64,000 nt of DNA from NCBI RefSeq assembly GCF_900100795.1, contig NZ_FNCO01000003.1, positions 1 to 64,000 of the forward strand, written 5' to 3'. The translations under genes and the position numbers were made by a program. This stretch comes from Pseudomonas abietaniphila. Its GTDB lineage: Bacteria; Pseudomonadota; Gammaproteobacteria; Pseudomonadales; Pseudomonadaceae. How positions within the stretch are numbered: position 1 is the stretch's first letter; each line of letters starts with the position of its first letter. Below the pieces are notes generated by a model. It was not told where the DNA came from. It did no database searches and saw only the letters and a list, made by a program, of their open reading frames with translations. Shown one piece after another: positions 16,678 through 26,536 of the stretch.

Positions 16678-17883
16678 TTAAAAGGTGCTCTCGACGCCGT
16701 GACGCACGACGCGTTTTTCAAGATCGCCGCCGAGCCAGTACGCCAGGTCAGCCGGCCGTTCAATGTTCCAGGCGACAAAGTCCGCGACCTTGCCGGCTTC
16801 CAGCGAACCATGGGTGTCGGCCATGCCCAATGCCTTGGCCGCGTGAATCGTGGCGCCTGCCAGTGCTTCTTCCGGCGTCATGCGGAACAGCGTGCACGCC
16901 ATGTTCAGCATCAGTCGCAGCGACAGGCCCGGCGAGGTGCCGGGGTTGAGGTCGGTGGCGATGGCGATCTTCACGCCGTGCTTGCGCAAGGCGTCCATCG
17001 GCGGCAGCTGGGTTTCGCGCAGGAAATAGAAAGCGCCCGGCAACAGCACGGCCACCGTGCCAGAGGCGGCCATGGCGATGGCATCTTCTTCGGTCATGAA
17101 CTCCAGGTGATCAGCGGACAGCGCTTGATAACGCGCGGCCAGACTCGACCCGTGCAGCGACGACAATTGCTCGGCATGCAGTTTCACGGGCAGGCCGAGT
17201 TGCCCTGCCGTGATGAAGACCTGCTCGACCTGTTCGGTCGAAAAGGCCAGGTATTCGCAGAAGGCATCGACCGCATCCACCAGATTTTCCGCTGCCAGTG
17301 CGGGCAACATTTCACTGCAGATGTGGGCGATGTAATCGTCGGCGCGATCTTTGTATTCCGGCGGCAGTGCGTGAGCCGCAAGGCAGGTATTGCGCACCGT
17401 GACGGGCAGTTGTTCGCCGAGTTGGCGCGCAACGCGCAGCATCTTGCGCTCGCTGGCGAGGTCCAGGCCGTAGCCGGATTTGATTTCCACCGTGGTCACG
17501 CCGTCCTTGAGCAATTGCTGCAAACGGCGCTTGGCGCTGGCGAACAGCTCTTCTTCGCTGGCGGCTCGGGTGGCGCGCACGGTACTGGCGATGCCGCCAC
17601 CCGCCGCTGCGATTTCCGCATAGCTGACGCCCTGCAGGCGCTGCTCGAACTCGCCGCTGCGATTGCCACCGAACACGGTGTGGGTATGGCAGTCGATCAG
17701 GCCGGGCGTGACCCAGGCGCCCTTCAAGTCCACGGTCTTGATGTCGCCCTGATCCGGCAGCTCGGCGTGCGGGCCGATCCAGGCGATGTGCGCGCCTTCG
17801 GTCACGATGGCGGCATCCTCAATGATCGAGTAAGTGCCGTTCGCCATGCTTGCGACGTGACAGTTTTGCCAGAGCGTTTTCAT
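16678..17883 (-). CDS. hutI: Imidazolonepropionase
   Basis: 401 residues. Zinc/iron amidohydrolase that opens imidazolone-5-propionate to N-formimino-L-glutamate. The metal-binding HxH is in [11 protein letters not shown] (His66, His68); the [16 protein letters not shown] and ATDLNPG segments carry further ligands and catalytic residues. The start is ambiguous between two adjacent ATGs (17886 and 17883); GGGAGG ends only 2 bases before the first and 5 before the second, so the second was chosen. Sits between hutT and hutG in the operon. Confidence 0.95.
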   Translation of the reverse strand: MKTLWQNCHVASMANGTYSIIEDAAIVTEGAHIAWIGPHAELPDQGDIKTVDLKGAWVTPGLIDCHTHTVFGGNRSGEFEQRLQGVSYAEIAAAGGGIASTVRATRAASEEELFASAKRRLQQLLKDGVTTVEIKSGYGLDLASERKMLRVARQLGEQLPVTVRNTCLAAHALPPEYKDRADDYIAHICSEMLPALAAENLVDAVDAFCEYLAFSTEQVEQVFITAGQLGLPVKLHAEQLSSLHGSSLAARYQALSADHLEFMTEEDAIAMAASGTVAVLLPGAFYFLRETQLPPMDALRKHGVKIAIATDLNPGTSPGLSLRLMLNMACTLFRMTPEEALAGATIHAAKALGMADTHGSLEAGKVADFVAWNIERPADLAYWLGGDLEKRVVRHGVESTF

Positions 17884-17932
17884 CATTGCCTCCCAGAGTC
17901 TTGAATGGTGTCTTGCGCGCCATGCGCAGAAC

Positions 17933-18026
17933 CCTGTGGGAGCGAATTCATTCGCGAGAGGCCCTTACATTCGATAGATATCTACTGGATGTAATACTGC
18001 ATCGCGAATGAATTCGCTCCCACAGG
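17933..18026. repeat. REP pair inside hut operon (hutT/hutI gap)
   Basis: Arms CCTGTGGGAGCGAATTCATT and AATGAATTCGCTCCCACAGG in inverted orientation, 8 bases from the hutT stop and 50 from the hutI start. As part of the operon transcript it would form a long hairpin. Confidence 0.92.
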
Positions 18027-18033
18027 CTGTATG

Positions 18034-19440
18034 TCAGTCAACGAATCGGCGTTTCGCCTCGGGGTTGCTCCTCTGCTGACCTGGCTTTACCCACACCGAA
18101 TAAGCGATCACCAGCAACACGATCCACACGGCGCCGACCACCAGGGCGCCCTGGGTGTCGGGGAAATACCCCAGCACGCCGAACACGAACACCATGAAAG
18201 CTGTTGCCACGATCGGTGCCACCGGCCAGAACGGCACCGGGAACTTGAGCTGCGCGACTTCATCGGCGCTCATCGAGCGGCGCATTGCGATTTGGGTAAC
18301 CAGAATCATCAGCCACACCCAAACCGTGGCAAAGGTCGCGATGGACGCAATCAGCAGGAACACGTTTTCCGGAATCAGGTAGTTCAACACCACGCCGCAG
18401 AGCAGGGCAGCGCCCATCACCAGCACGGTCATCCACGGCACGCCATTGGCCGATAATTGCGCAAAGCCTGCGGGGGCCTGGCCCTGTTTCGCAAGGCCGT
18501 ACATCATGCGTCCGGCACCGAAGATGTCGCTGTTGATCGCCGACACGGCGGCGGAGATCACTACGATGTTGAGGATGATGGCCGCAGAGGAAATCCCCAG
18601 ATGGTCGAAAATCTGGACGAACGGGCTGCCTTGATCGCCGATCTGGTGCCACGGATACAGTGACATCAATACGAACAGCGTCAGCACGTAAAACAACAGA
18701 ATGCGCAGCGGCACCGCGTTGATCGCACGGGGAATCACGCGCTCCGGGTTGCGCGCTTCGCCGGCTGCAACGCCAATGATTTCGATGCCGCCGAAGGCGA
18801 ACATCACTACCGCCAGCGACGCGACGAGGCCGCCAATGCCGTTGGGCATGAAGCCGCCCTGTGTCCAGAGATTGCTCACGTGGCTCACGGATTCGCCAGA
18901 CGCCGAACCGATGCCGAACAGCATGATGCCGAAGCCCGCCAGAATCATCGCAATGATTGCGCCGACCTTGAGCAGCGACAGCCAGAATTCCAGCTCGCCG
19001 AAGACTTTGACGCTGCACAGGTTGAGCGCGCCGATCAGGAAGACAATGCCCAGCACCCAGATCCAGCGCGGGACGTCTGGAAACCAGAAACCCATGTAAA
19101 TGCCGAAGGCGGTGACATCCGCCAGGCAGACGATGATCATCTCGAAGGCGTAGGTCCAGCCCAGGACGAAGCCTGCCAGCGGACCCAGATATGTCGTGGC
19201 GTACTGGCCGAAAGAGCCTGACACCGGGTTGCGCACGGCCATTTCGCCGAGCGCACGCATGACCATGTACACCATGGCCCCCGCGATGAGGTAGACCAGC
19301 AGGACCGCGGGCCCCGCAAGCTTGATGGCAGAGGCCGAGCCGTAGAACAGCCCGGTGCCGATGGCCGAACCCAGCGCCATGAAGCGAATGTGACGAGCGC
19401 TGAGCCCGCGTTTCAGATCTGTTGCGTTTTGCGGTTTCAT
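18034..19440 (-). CDS. hutT: Histidine permease of the APC/AAT amino-acid transporter family
   Basis: 468 residues with about 12 membrane helices. The N-terminal [20 protein letters not shown] is the conserved start of the proline-specific/aromatic amino-acid permease subgroup, and [15 protein letters not shown] glycine residues follow. The ATG at 19440 has AGGAAAG upstream; the frame continues further 5' without conserved sequence. In Pseudomonas this position between hutH and hutI holds the main histidine transporter (HutT, called HutTh in SBW25 as I recall). With the HutXWV binding protein lost here, it may be the chief histidine importer. Confidence 0.87.
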   Translation of the reverse strand: MKPQNATDLKRGLSARHIRFMALGSAIGTGLFYGSASAIKLAGPAVLLVYLIAGAMVYMVMRALGEMAVRNPVSGSFGQYATTYLGPLAGFVLGWTYAFEMIIVCLADVTAFGIYMGFWFPDVPRWIWVLGIVFLIGALNLCSVKVFGELEFWLSLLKVGAIIAMILAGFGIMLFGIGSASGESVSHVSNLWTQGGFMPNGIGGLVASLAVVMFAFGGIEIIGVAAGEARNPERVIPRAINAVPLRILLFYVLTLFVLMSLYPWHQIGDQGSPFVQIFDHLGISSAAIILNIVVISAAVSAINSDIFGAGRMMYGLAKQGQAPAGFAQLSANGVPWMTVLVMGAALLCGVVLNYLIPENVFLLIASIATFATVWVWLMILVTQIAMRRSMSADEVAQLKFPVPFWPVAPIVATAFMVFVFGVLGYFPDTQGALVVGAVWIVLLVIAYSVWVKPGQQRSNPEAKRRFVD

Positions 19441-19493
19441 TTCACACTTTCCTAGTCTTTCTTTGCTGTGAAACGAAGGTGAGTACACAAGTC

Positions 19494-19585
19494 CCTGTAG
19501 GAGCGCGCTTGCCCGCGATTGCAGTGTGTCAGCCAATGCATTCATGTCTGACCCACCGCCATCGCGGGCAGGCGCGCTCCTACAA
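19494..19585. repeat. REP pair inside hut operon (hutH/hutT gap)
   Basis: Arms CCTGTAGGAGCGCGCTTGCC and ATCGCGGGCAGGCGCGCTCC with spacer CAGTGTGTCAG...TCTGACCCACCGC. Occupies the 205-base gap between hutH stop and hutT start. Confidence 0.9.
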
Positions 19586-19645
19586 AAGAACAGCGTCATG
19601 CCTTCACCCTCATTCCAACGACAGGCCCTCCTGGCCTGTCACCGA

Positions 19646-21196
19646 TCAGAAACTCGGTAGCAGATCAGCAGAAACCAGCTCGCTCAGGCAGTTCGAAGCC
19701 AGCAGATCAGTGGCGGCTTCGATGTCTGGCGCGAAGAAGCGGTCTTTTTCGTAGAACGGTACTTTGCCGCGCAGGGTGGTGCGGGCCGTTTCCAGTTTTT
19801 GAGAGGTCTTCAGGCCGTTACGCAGGTCCAGGCCCTGACACGCAGCCAGCCATTCTACAGCCAGCACGCCTCGGGTGTTCTCTGCCATTTCCCAGAGGCG
19901 CTTGCCGGCCGCCGGGGCCATCGACACGTGGTCTTCCTGGTTGGCGGATGTCGGCAGGCTGTCGACGCTGTGCGGATGCGCCAGTGCCTTGTTTTCACTG
20001 GCCAGGGCCGCTGCCGTCACCTGCGCGATCATGAAGCCGGAGTTCACGCCGCCATTGGCCACCAGGAACGGCGGCAGTTGCGACATGTGCTTGTCCATCA
20101 TCAGCGAGATGCGCCGCTCGCTCAGCGAGCCGATTTCAGCGATGGCCAGTGCGATGTTGTCAGCGGCCATGGCCACAGGCTCGGCATGGAAGTTACCGCC
20201 CGAGATCACTTCGCCTTCCGCCGCGAACACCAACGGGTTGTCCGACACAGCGTTGGATTCGATCGCCAGCACTTCAGCGGCCTGACGCAGTTGAGTCAGG
20301 CAGGCGCCCATGACTTGCGGCTGGCAACGCAGCGAGTACGGGTCCTGCACCTTGTCGCAGTCGCGATGGGACTCGGAAACCTCGCTGCCGTCACCCAGCA
20401 GGTCACGGTAGGCGGCAGCGGCGTCGATCTGACCGCGCTGGCCACGGGCAGCATGAATGCGCGGGTCGAACGGTGCACGTGAGCCGAGCACCGCTTCAAC
20501 CGTGAGGGCGCCGCAGCTCAAGGCGCCCGCGAACAGGTCTTCACCTTCGAACAGGCCACGCAGCGCATACGCGGTCGACACCTGGGTGCCGTTGAGCAGC
20601 GCCAGACCTTCCTTGGCCGCCAGCGTCAGCGGCGTGAGACCGGCGACGGCCAGCGCTTCGACCGCATTCAGCCATTGGCCTTTGTAACGCGCCTTGCCTT
20701 CGCCCAGCAGCACCAGCGACATGTGGGCCAGTGGCGCCAGGTCGCCGGATGCACCGACCGAACCCTTGAGCGGGATATGTGGATACACCTGGGCGTTGAT
20801 CAGGGCGATCAATGCATCGATGACCTGACGGCGAATGCCGGAGAAACCACGGCTCAGGCTGTTGACCTTGAGCACCATGATCAAACGCACGAGCTCATCG
20901 CTGAGCGGCGCGCCGACGCCCGCTGCGTGCGACAGCACCAGGGAACGCTGAAGGTTTTCCAGGTCGGCGCTGGCGATGCGGGTCGAGGCCAGCAGGCCGA
21001 AGCCGGTGTTGATGCCGTAGGCCGTGCGCTTTTCGGCCAGGATTTGCTCGACGCACGCCACGCTGTTGTCGATCTGCTGATCGGCGCTGGCGTCCAGTGT
21101 GAGGGTCACGGGTTGCTGATAGATCGCGCGCAGTTGCGCCAGGGTCAACTGGCCGGGGATCAGGTTCAGCGGGTTTGCCTGTTGGGTATTCGTCAC
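19646..21196 (-). CDS. hutH: Histidine ammonia-lyase
   Basis: 516 residues from a GTG start. Deaminates L-histidine to trans-urocanate, the first hut step. The cofactor-forming tripeptide is intact in [15 protein letters not shown] (Ala149-Ser150-Gly151), which cyclises to the MIO electrophile. [10 protein letters not shown] (Tyr60), [15 protein letters not shown] and EDHVSMAP segments complete the active site. The GTG start overlaps the stop of the upstream paralogue (GTGA, 21193-21196), with AAGGAG 10 bases upstream, implying translational coupling. Corresponds to the functional HutH of Pseudomonas. Confidence 0.97.
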   Translation of the reverse strand: MTNTQQANPLNLIPGQLTLAQLRAIYQQPVTLTLDASADQQIDNSVACVEQILAEKRTAYGINTGFGLLASTRIASADLENLQRSLVLSHAAGVGAPLSDELVRLIMVLKVNSLSRGFSGIRRQVIDALIALINAQVYPHIPLKGSVGASGDLAPLAHMSLVLLGEGKARYKGQWLNAVEALAVAGLTPLTLAAKEGLALLNGTQVSTAYALRGLFEGEDLFAGALSCGALTVEAVLGSRAPFDPRIHAARGQRGQIDAAAAYRDLLGDGSEVSESHRDCDKVQDPYSLRCQPQVMGACLTQLRQAAEVLAIESNAVSDNPLVFAAEGEVISGGNFHAEPVAMAADNIALAIAEIGSLSERRISLMMDKHMSQLPPFLVANGGVNSGFMIAQVTAAALASENKALAHPHSVDSLPTSANQEDHVSMAPAAGKRLWEMAENTRGVLAVEWLAACQGLDLRNGLKTSQKLETARTTLRGKVPFYEKDRFFAPDIEAATDLLASNCLSELVSADLLPSF

Positions 21197-22842
21197 GATG
21201 CTGCTACTCCTTCGTTGATGTCGGTCGTGAGCCCTGAACTGGCTCCTGCCTGTTCTGCGCTTATGGCGCCTGGGCTACGACTGTGGCGGGTGTTGTGGTC
21301 GTTGTGCGTCTGCGCGTAATCGCGGCAGACCTGAAATACGGTTTCCAAGGACTCTTCGTTCTTGAGCAGCGTCACGCTGCTGGCGATGTCCGGCGCCAGC
21401 CAGCGGTCCTCGTCGTAGGCCGGCACGCGCTCACGCAGCAGACGCCAGGCCACTTCGGTGCCCACGCCGAAGCGCGGGCCTTTGAAGAACTCGAACGCCT
21501 GAGCCGCCAGCAGGTACTCGATGGCGAGGATCTGCGTGACGTTCTCCAGCACCTTGTGCAGCTTCAAGGCGGCGCTGGTGCCCATGCTCAGATGATCTTC
21601 CTGCAGGCCGGACGTGACGTAGTTGTCGATGACCGCCGGCTGCGCCAATTGGCGGTTTTCGGCGCACAGCGAGGCCGCGACGTACTGCACGATCATCATC
21701 CCGGAGTTGACGCCCGGCTGGCTCACCAGAAACGCGGGCAGTCCGCTGACGGTCGGATTGATCAGGCGATCCAGACGCCGCTCGGCGATCGAGCCCAGTT
21801 CGGCCATGGCGATGGCAAGCAGGTCGGCCGCCATCGCGACGGACTGGCCGTGCGGGTTCGCCTGAGACACCACGCGGTAAGCGTCCGGGGTGCCCAGCAG
21901 TAACGGGTTGTCGGTGGCCGAATTGAGCTCGGTTTCGATCTGTCGCGTGGCATGCGTGAGCTGATCGCGGGTCGCGCCGTGGACCTGCGGGATCGAGCGG
22001 ATGCTCAAGGCGTCCTGCGTGCGAATGCCCTTGCTGTTGGCGAGCACTTCGCTGCCCGCCAGCAGACCACGCAGGTTCTTGCCGACTTGCTGCATGCCGG
22101 GGTGCGGCTTGAGCGCAATGATTTCTTCATCGAAGGCGTCAAGTTGACCGCGCAGGCCCTCGAAGGTCATGGCGCTGATCACGTCCGCCCATTGCATCAG
22201 GCGGTTCACGTCGGCGATGGCCAGGCAACTGAGGCCGGTCATGCACGGCGTGCCGTTGACCAGGCACAGACCGTCCTTGGCACCCAGCTCAACCGGTGAC
22301 AGGCCTTCTTCGCTCAAGGCTTGCAGCGCGGAGATGATCTGGCCGCGATAACTCACCTGGCCGACGCCCAGCAGCGCGATGCCGATGTGCGCCATGTGGG
22401 TGAGGTAACCGACCGAACCCTGAGAGGGCACTTGTGGGGTGATGCGGTGGTTGAGCAGGGCGATCAGCGCTTCGACCACCTGACGGTGAATCCCCGATTT
22501 GCCCTGGCTGTAATTGATGATCGCGGCGCAGATGATCGCGCGGGTCTGCTCATCGGGCAGCGCTGCACCCACACCGCACGCATGGCTGAGCAGCGTGTTG
22601 CGTGACAGGCGGCTCAGCTGCTCGCCTTCCAGCGACACGTTGCACAGCGCGCCCAGACCGGTGTTGACGCCGTACGCGCGCTCACCGCTGGTGACAATGC
22701 GCTGCACGATGGCCTGAGCATTGTCGATGCGCGCCCAGGCGTTTTCCGAGAGGGTCAACGTGGCGCCGTGACGGGCCACGGCGGTAACGTCCTGCCAGGT
22801 GACCAGGCGATCGCCGATGATGATCTGTTCCGCTCGCGACAT
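21193..22842 (-). CDS. HutH-like aromatic amino-acid lyase paralogue lacking the MIO tripeptide
   Basis: 549 residues of the histidine/phenylalanine ammonia-lyase superfamily ([13 protein letters not shown] near 56-68, [22 protein letters not shown]). At the cofactor site it reads [13 protein letters not shown] (GSVG at 142-145) where HutH reads [15 protein letters not shown]. Aligning both sides leaves a gap of exactly three residues, Ala-Ser-Gly. Without MIO it should not deaminate by the standard mechanism. A MIO-less HutH paralogue at this position appears in other Pseudomonas hut loci (hutH1 of SBW25 was reported dispensable, as I recall). Length is about 35 residues longer than HutH, mainly a C-terminal tail. 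Co-translated with hutH. Confidence 0.88.
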   Translation of the reverse strand: MSRAEQIIIGDRLVTWQDVTAVARHGATLTLSENAWARIDNAQAIVQRIVTSGERAYGVNTGLGALCNVSLEGEQLSRLSRNTLLSHACGVGAALPDEQTRAIICAAIINYSQGKSGIHRQVVEALIALLNHRITPQVPSQGSVGYLTHMAHIGIALLGVGQVSYRGQIISALQALSEEGLSPVELGAKDGLCLVNGTPCMTGLSCLAIADVNRLMQWADVISAMTFEGLRGQLDAFDEEIIALKPHPGMQQVGKNLRGLLAGSEVLANSKGIRTQDALSIRSIPQVHGATRDQLTHATRQIETELNSATDNPLLLGTPDAYRVVSQANPHGQSVAMAADLLAIAMAELGSIAERRLDRLINPTVSGLPAFLVSQPGVNSGMMIVQYVAASLCAENRQLAQPAVIDNYVTSGLQEDHLSMGTSAALKLHKVLENVTQILAIEYLLAAQAFEFFKGPRFGVGTEVAWRLLRERVPAYDEDRWLAPDIASSVTLLKNEESLETVFQVCRDYAQTHNDHNTRHSRSPGAISAEQAGASSGLTTDINEGVAAS

Positions 22843-22856
22843 GACTGCAACCGTCC

Positions 22857-23687
22857 TTAAAGGGTCGCCACGCGCCGCTGGACGAAACGATCAACGTAGT
22901 CGTCTGCAGGCGAGTAGAGGATTTCTTTCGGGGTTCCGACCTGAATCAACCGGCCGTCCTTGAGGATGGCGATGCGGTTGCCGATGCGCACGGCTTCGTC
23001 GAGGTCGTGGGTGATGAACACAATGGTTTTCTTCAGTGTCGATTGCAGTTCCAGCAACTGGTCCTGCATTTCGGCACGGATCAACGGGTCGAGCGCGCTG
23101 AAGGCTTCGTCCATGAGGAGGATGTCGGTGTCGGCCGCCAGTGCGCGGGCCAGTCCCACCCGCTGGCGCATGCCGCCGGACAGTTGATGCGGGTATTTCT
23201 TCTCATAGCCCTTCAGGCCCACGGTGGTGATCCAGTGTTGAGCGCGCTCGGCGCACTGCGCCTTGCTCTCCCCGCGCACGGTCAGGCCGTAGGCGACGTT
23301 GTCCATGACGGTCTTGTGCGGCAGCAGGCCGAAGCTCTGGAACACCATGCTGATCTTGTGCCGACGGAAGTTGCGCAGCGCGTCCATGTCGTAGGTCAGG
23401 ATGTTCTCGCCGTCGACCAGGATTTCGCCACTGGTGGGGTCGATCAGACGATTGATGTGACGCACCAGTGTGGATTTGCCGGAGCCGGACAGGCCCATGA
23501 TGACGAAGATCTCGCCACTGTCGATGGACAGCGACAGGTCGTTCACGCCGACCACGCAGCCGGTCTGCGCCAGCACCTCATCCTTGCTTAGATTTTGACG
23601 GACCATCGCCAGCGCATCCTTGGCGCGGTTGCCGAAGATCTTGTAGACGCTCTTGACCACGATCTTGTTGGGCTCAGCACTCATCAT
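22857..23687 (-). CDS. hutV: ABC transporter ATP-binding protein, HutV
   Basis: 276 residues. Walker [10 protein letters not shown] near residues 64-72, Q-loop [11 protein letters not shown], signature LSGGMRQR, Walker [13 protein letters not shown] and switch His in FITHDLDEA. It belongs to the glycine-betaine/choline (ProV/OpuA-like) group, used for histidine in Pseudomonas HutXWV. The ATG at 23687 overlaps the hutW stop (ATGA); a second ATG follows directly at 23684. No C-terminal CBS pair is present. The permease hutW is intact, but the binding-protein gene hutX is reduced to a fragment. Confidence 0.92.
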   Translation of the reverse strand: MMSAEPNKIVVKSVYKIFGNRAKDALAMVRQNLSKDEVLAQTGCVVGVNDLSLSIDSGEIFVIMGLSGSGKSTLVRHINRLIDPTSGEILVDGENILTYDMDALRNFRRHKISMVFQSFGLLPHKTVMDNVAYGLTVRGESKAQCAERAQHWITTVGLKGYEKKYPHQLSGGMRQRVGLARALAADTDILLMDEAFSALDPLIRAEMQDQLLELQSTLKKTIVFITHDLDEAVRIGNRIAILKDGRLIQVGTPKEILYSPADDYVDRFVQRRVATL

Positions 23688-24541
23688 TTGCTCGCCTCAT
23701 GCCGTGGACGGCCGTAGGCCTGCGTGATCCGGTCAATCACGACCGCCAGAATGACGATGGCCAGACCCGCTTCCAGGCCACGACCGACGTTGAGGGTCTG
23801 AATCCCTATCAGCACGTCTTCGCCCAGACCGCGTGCGCCGATCATCGAGGCGATCACCACCATCGACAGGGCCATCATGGTGGTCTGGTTGATCCCCGCC
23901 ATGATGCTTGGCAGGGCCAGCGGCAGTTGCACGCCGAACAGTTGCTGCCAGCGGTTGGCGCCGAACGCGTTGATCGCTTCCATGACTTCGCCGTCCACCT
24001 GACGGATCCCCAGGTCGGTCAGACGAATCAGCGGCGGTGCGGCGTAGATCACGGTGGCGAAGATCGCCGGAACCTTGCCCAGTCCAAACAGCATCAGCAC
24101 CGGAATCAGGTACACGAAGCTGGGCATGGTCTGCATGATGTCGAGCAGCGGCATCAGCACCGAGCGCAGGCGGTTGCTGCGAGCCGAAAGGATGCCCAAC
24201 GGCACACCGATCAGCACCGATATGAACGTGGCGACCAGCATCAGCGCCAGGGTCTGCATCAGCTTGTCCCACAGCCCGACCGCGCCGACCAGGAACAGCA
24301 GGCCGATGATGATGACGGTCGTGGTGAGCTTGCGGGTCGCGTGCCAGGCGATGAGGCCGACGATTGCCAGCAACACCCACCACGGCGCCACGCGCAGCAG
24401 GCCTTCGAGTTTGACGATTGCCCACAGCAACGTGTCGGAGATGTGCCGGAACACGTCGCCGTACTGGGTGACCAGCTTGTCGACCCAGTCGTTGACCCAG
24501 TCGGCGATGGAGAACGTGAAGCTTTCGGGGAACATAAGCAT
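23684..24541 (-). CDS. hutW: ABC transporter permease, HutW
   Basis: 285 residues of the ProW/OpuAB type. An amphipathic N-terminal region is followed by helices at about 45-100, then the binding-protein-dependent permease domain (about 100-275) with the EAA-like loop [20 protein letters not shown]. Two in-frame ATGs (24541, 24535) precede the conserved sequence; the first is annotated. It would form the channel of the histidine importer with HutV. A REP pair and the hutX remnant lie upstream, so this permease lacks its cognate periplasmic receptor in this locus. Confidence 0.9.
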   Translation of the reverse strand: MLMFPESFTFSIADWVNDWVDKLVTQYGDVFRHISDTLLWAIVKLEGLLRVAPWWVLLAIVGLIAWHATRKLTTTVIIIGLLFLVGAVGLWDKLMQTLALMLVATFISVLIGVPLGILSARSNRLRSVLMPLLDIMQTMPSFVYLIPVLMLFGLGKVPAIFATVIYAAPPLIRLTDLGIRQVDGEVMEAINAFGANRWQQLFGVQLPLALPSIMAGINQTTMMALSMVVIASMIGARGLGEDVLIGIQTLNVGRGLEAGLAIVILAVVIDRITQAYGRPRHEASK

Positions 24542-24591
24542 GTCTCTATCTGTTAGGTGGTGCGGGCCCGTTGTCGGGTGCAGCGCTGTTC

Positions 24592-24681
24592 GTGTAGGGG
24601 CGCGCTTGCCCGCGAACGCAGTGTGTCAGGCGAAAAATTCATGTTTGACACACCGCCTTCGCGGGCAAGCGCGCTCCTACC
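24592..24681. repeat. REP pair inside hut operon (hutX remnant/hutW gap)
   Basis: Arms CGTGTAGGGGCGCGCTTGCC and GCGGGCAAGCGCGCTCCTAC with spacer GCAGTGTGTCAG...TTTGACACACCGC. It ends 13 bases before the hutX remnant stop codon. Confidence 0.9.
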
Positions 24682-24693
24682 GTAAGTTAGCCC

Positions 24694-24861
24694 TCAGCCT
24701 TGCAACGACGCATCGACCTTGTTCACAGGGTCTTCGCTGACCCACGGGTGCCAGACTTCAGGATGTTCCATGAGGAAGATCTCCGCCAGTTCTGGTGACC
24801 CGACAGCCGCGTGGACAGTGGGATTTCTGGTCATTCGTCGCGTTTCTAACAGATGTTCAGG
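24694..24861 (-). pseudogene. hutX: Remnant of hutX, ABC transporter substrate-binding protein
   Basis: An open frame (no stop from 24861 to the TGA at 24694) encodes a tail ending ELAEIFLMEHPEVWHPWVSE, DPVNKVDASLQG. The first ATG (24834) would give 46 residues with no signal peptide. The intact gene should be about 310-320 codons and lie between the permease gene and hutW, exactly here. The hydrophobic/tryptophan-rich tail resembles the end of OpuAC-type binding proteins. About 85 percent of the gene is missing; only 8 bases separate the open frame from the end of the NCS1 permease gene, suggesting one internal deletion. Identification rests mainly on position and frame. Confidence 0.65.
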
Positions 24862-24869
24862 TCAGTCGG

Positions 24870-26339
24870 TCAGTTCACCGCCGCGCGGGCCGGTGCAGCG
24901 TTATGGCTCGCCTGAGGCGTGTCCTGCTCGGTCGGCAGGATCAAACGGTCGGCGATCTTGCCGGGCCACTTCTTCGCCACGACGTAATACAGCGCAGCAG
25001 GCACCACCAGACCGATGATCCACGAGATATCGGTATCGTCCAGGCTGGCCACCAGCGGGCCGGTGTAGAAATGGGTGGAGATGAACGGCATTTGAATCAT
25101 CACGCCGAGCACGTAGATGCCAATGCCGATCCAGTTCCAGCGACCGTAACGGCCATCCGGGTTGGAAAGCGCCGGGATGTCGTAACGTTCTTTGGTGATG
25201 CAATAGAAGTCGACGAGGTTGATCGCGCTCCACGGTGTGAAGAACGCCAGCAGGAACAGGATGAACGCCGAGAAATCCTTGAGGAACGAGTCCTTGCCCA
25301 ACAGCGCCAGCGCGGTGGCGATGCCGACCATCGCAAAGATGTAGGTCAGGCGCAGTGCGCTGGAGATGTGGCGATTGCCACGGAAGCCGCTGACGATGGT
25401 GGCGATCGACATGAAACTGCCGTAAGCGTTGAGCGTGGTGATGGTCACTTTGCCGAAGGCGATGCTGAAATACAGCGCCGCCGCGACAGCGCCTGTGCCG
25501 CCCAGGCCGACGATGTACGAGACCTCATGGTGGGCGAAGTTCTTGCCGGCCAGCGCCGCGGCGAACACGCCGAACACCATGGACGCCTGCGCACCGATCA
25601 CAGCCCCCAGGCCAACAGCCCAGAACGTTTTGCTCGCCGAGGTGCTGCGCGGCAGGTAGCGCGAATAGTCAGCGACGTACGGGCCGAACGCGATCTGCCA
25701 GGAGGCCGAGAGGGAAATCGCCAGCAGGAAGCTACTCAGCGAAAAGTGTTTGTTGCCCAGCAGCGCGCCGACGTCGTTACCGGCCAGCAGGGCGCCGAAC
25801 AGGTAGATGAACGCGATCACGCCGATGACGCTGGCGACCCGGCCGATCATGTGGATGACCCGGTAGCCGAAGATGGTCAGGACGACGATGGCGGCGGCGA
25901 AGATCACGATGCCTTGCCAGTCGGGAACCTGAATCAGTTGAGCGACGGCTTGCCCGGCCAGCAACGAGCCGCTGGCGGAAAAACCGATGTACATGAGGCA
26001 CACCAGCACCAACGGGATCACGGCCCCGTAGACGCCGAATTGCACCCGACTGGAAATCATTTGTGGCAGGCCCAGTTTCGGACCTTGCGCCGCGTGCAGC
26101 GCCATGACGCCACCGCCCAGCAACTGACCGACGAACAGCCCGATCAGCGACCAGAACACATCGCCGCCCAGCACCACGGCCAGAGCCCCGGTAACGATCG
26201 CGGTGATCTGCAGGTTGGCGCCCAGCCACAGGGTGAATTGACTGAACAGACGGCCATGTCTTTCCGCGTCAGGGATGTAGTCGATCGAACGCTTTTCGAT
26301 CACGGAAGAGGGTGCAGCGCGATCATCTGGAACAGCCAT
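24870..26339 (-). CDS. NCS1-family permease (CodB-like), probable urocanate transporter
   Basis: 489 residues, about 12 membrane helices, NCS1 family of cytosine/purine/allantoin symporters (IEKRSIDYIPDAERHGRLFS before the first helix, FGPYVADYSRYLP in the middle). Directly downstream of hutU in the operon. In P. fluorescens SBW25 the permease in this position was reported as a urocanate transporter (HutTu), as far as I recall; cytosine transport is less likely because no cytosine deaminase gene is nearby. Start ATG at 26339 has AGGA 8 bases upstream; the frame extends back into a REP element, so upstream starts were rejected. Confidence 0.85.
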   Translation of the reverse strand: MAVPDDRAAPSSVIEKRSIDYIPDAERHGRLFSQFTLWLGANLQITAIVTGALAVVLGGDVFWSLIGLFVGQLLGGGVMALHAAQGPKLGLPQMISSRVQFGVYGAVIPLVLVCLMYIGFSASGSLLAGQAVAQLIQVPDWQGIVIFAAAIVVLTIFGYRVIHMIGRVASVIGVIAFIYLFGALLAGNDVGALLGNKHFSLSSFLLAISLSASWQIAFGPYVADYSRYLPRSTSASKTFWAVGLGAVIGAQASMVFGVFAAALAGKNFAHHEVSYIVGLGGTGAVAAALYFSIAFGKVTITTLNAYGSFMSIATIVSGFRGNRHISSALRLTYIFAMVGIATALALLGKDSFLKDFSAFILFLLAFFTPWSAINLVDFYCITKERYDIPALSNPDGRYGRWNWIGIGIYVLGVMIQMPFISTHFYTGPLVASLDDTDISWIIGLVVPAALYYVVAKKWPGKIADRLILPTEQDTPQASHNAAPARAAVN

Positions 26340-26418
26340 CTGAAACATCCTCAAAAGTCTGGGCAGGACATCAAGTAAAACTGTGCGAACCACGGAGGAC
26401 TCATTGCTGAACCCGGTT

Positions 26419-26512
26419 CCTGTGGGAGCGAATTCATTCGCGATTGGCCGGTACAGCCGAAAGGTTTCCATCGGCTGTACGATTTTTCGCGAATGAATTC
26501 GCTCCCACAGGT
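26419..26512. repeat. REP pair inside hut operon (hutU/permease gap)
   Basis: Arms CCTGTGGGAGCGAATTCATT and AATGAATTCGCTCCCACAGG with a spacer that itself pairs (CGGTACAGCCGA...TCGGCTGTACG). Sits in the 197-base gap between hutU stop and the permease start. Confidence 0.92.
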
Positions 26513-26536
26513 GTTGCGTACACCCGTGGGGCTTTA

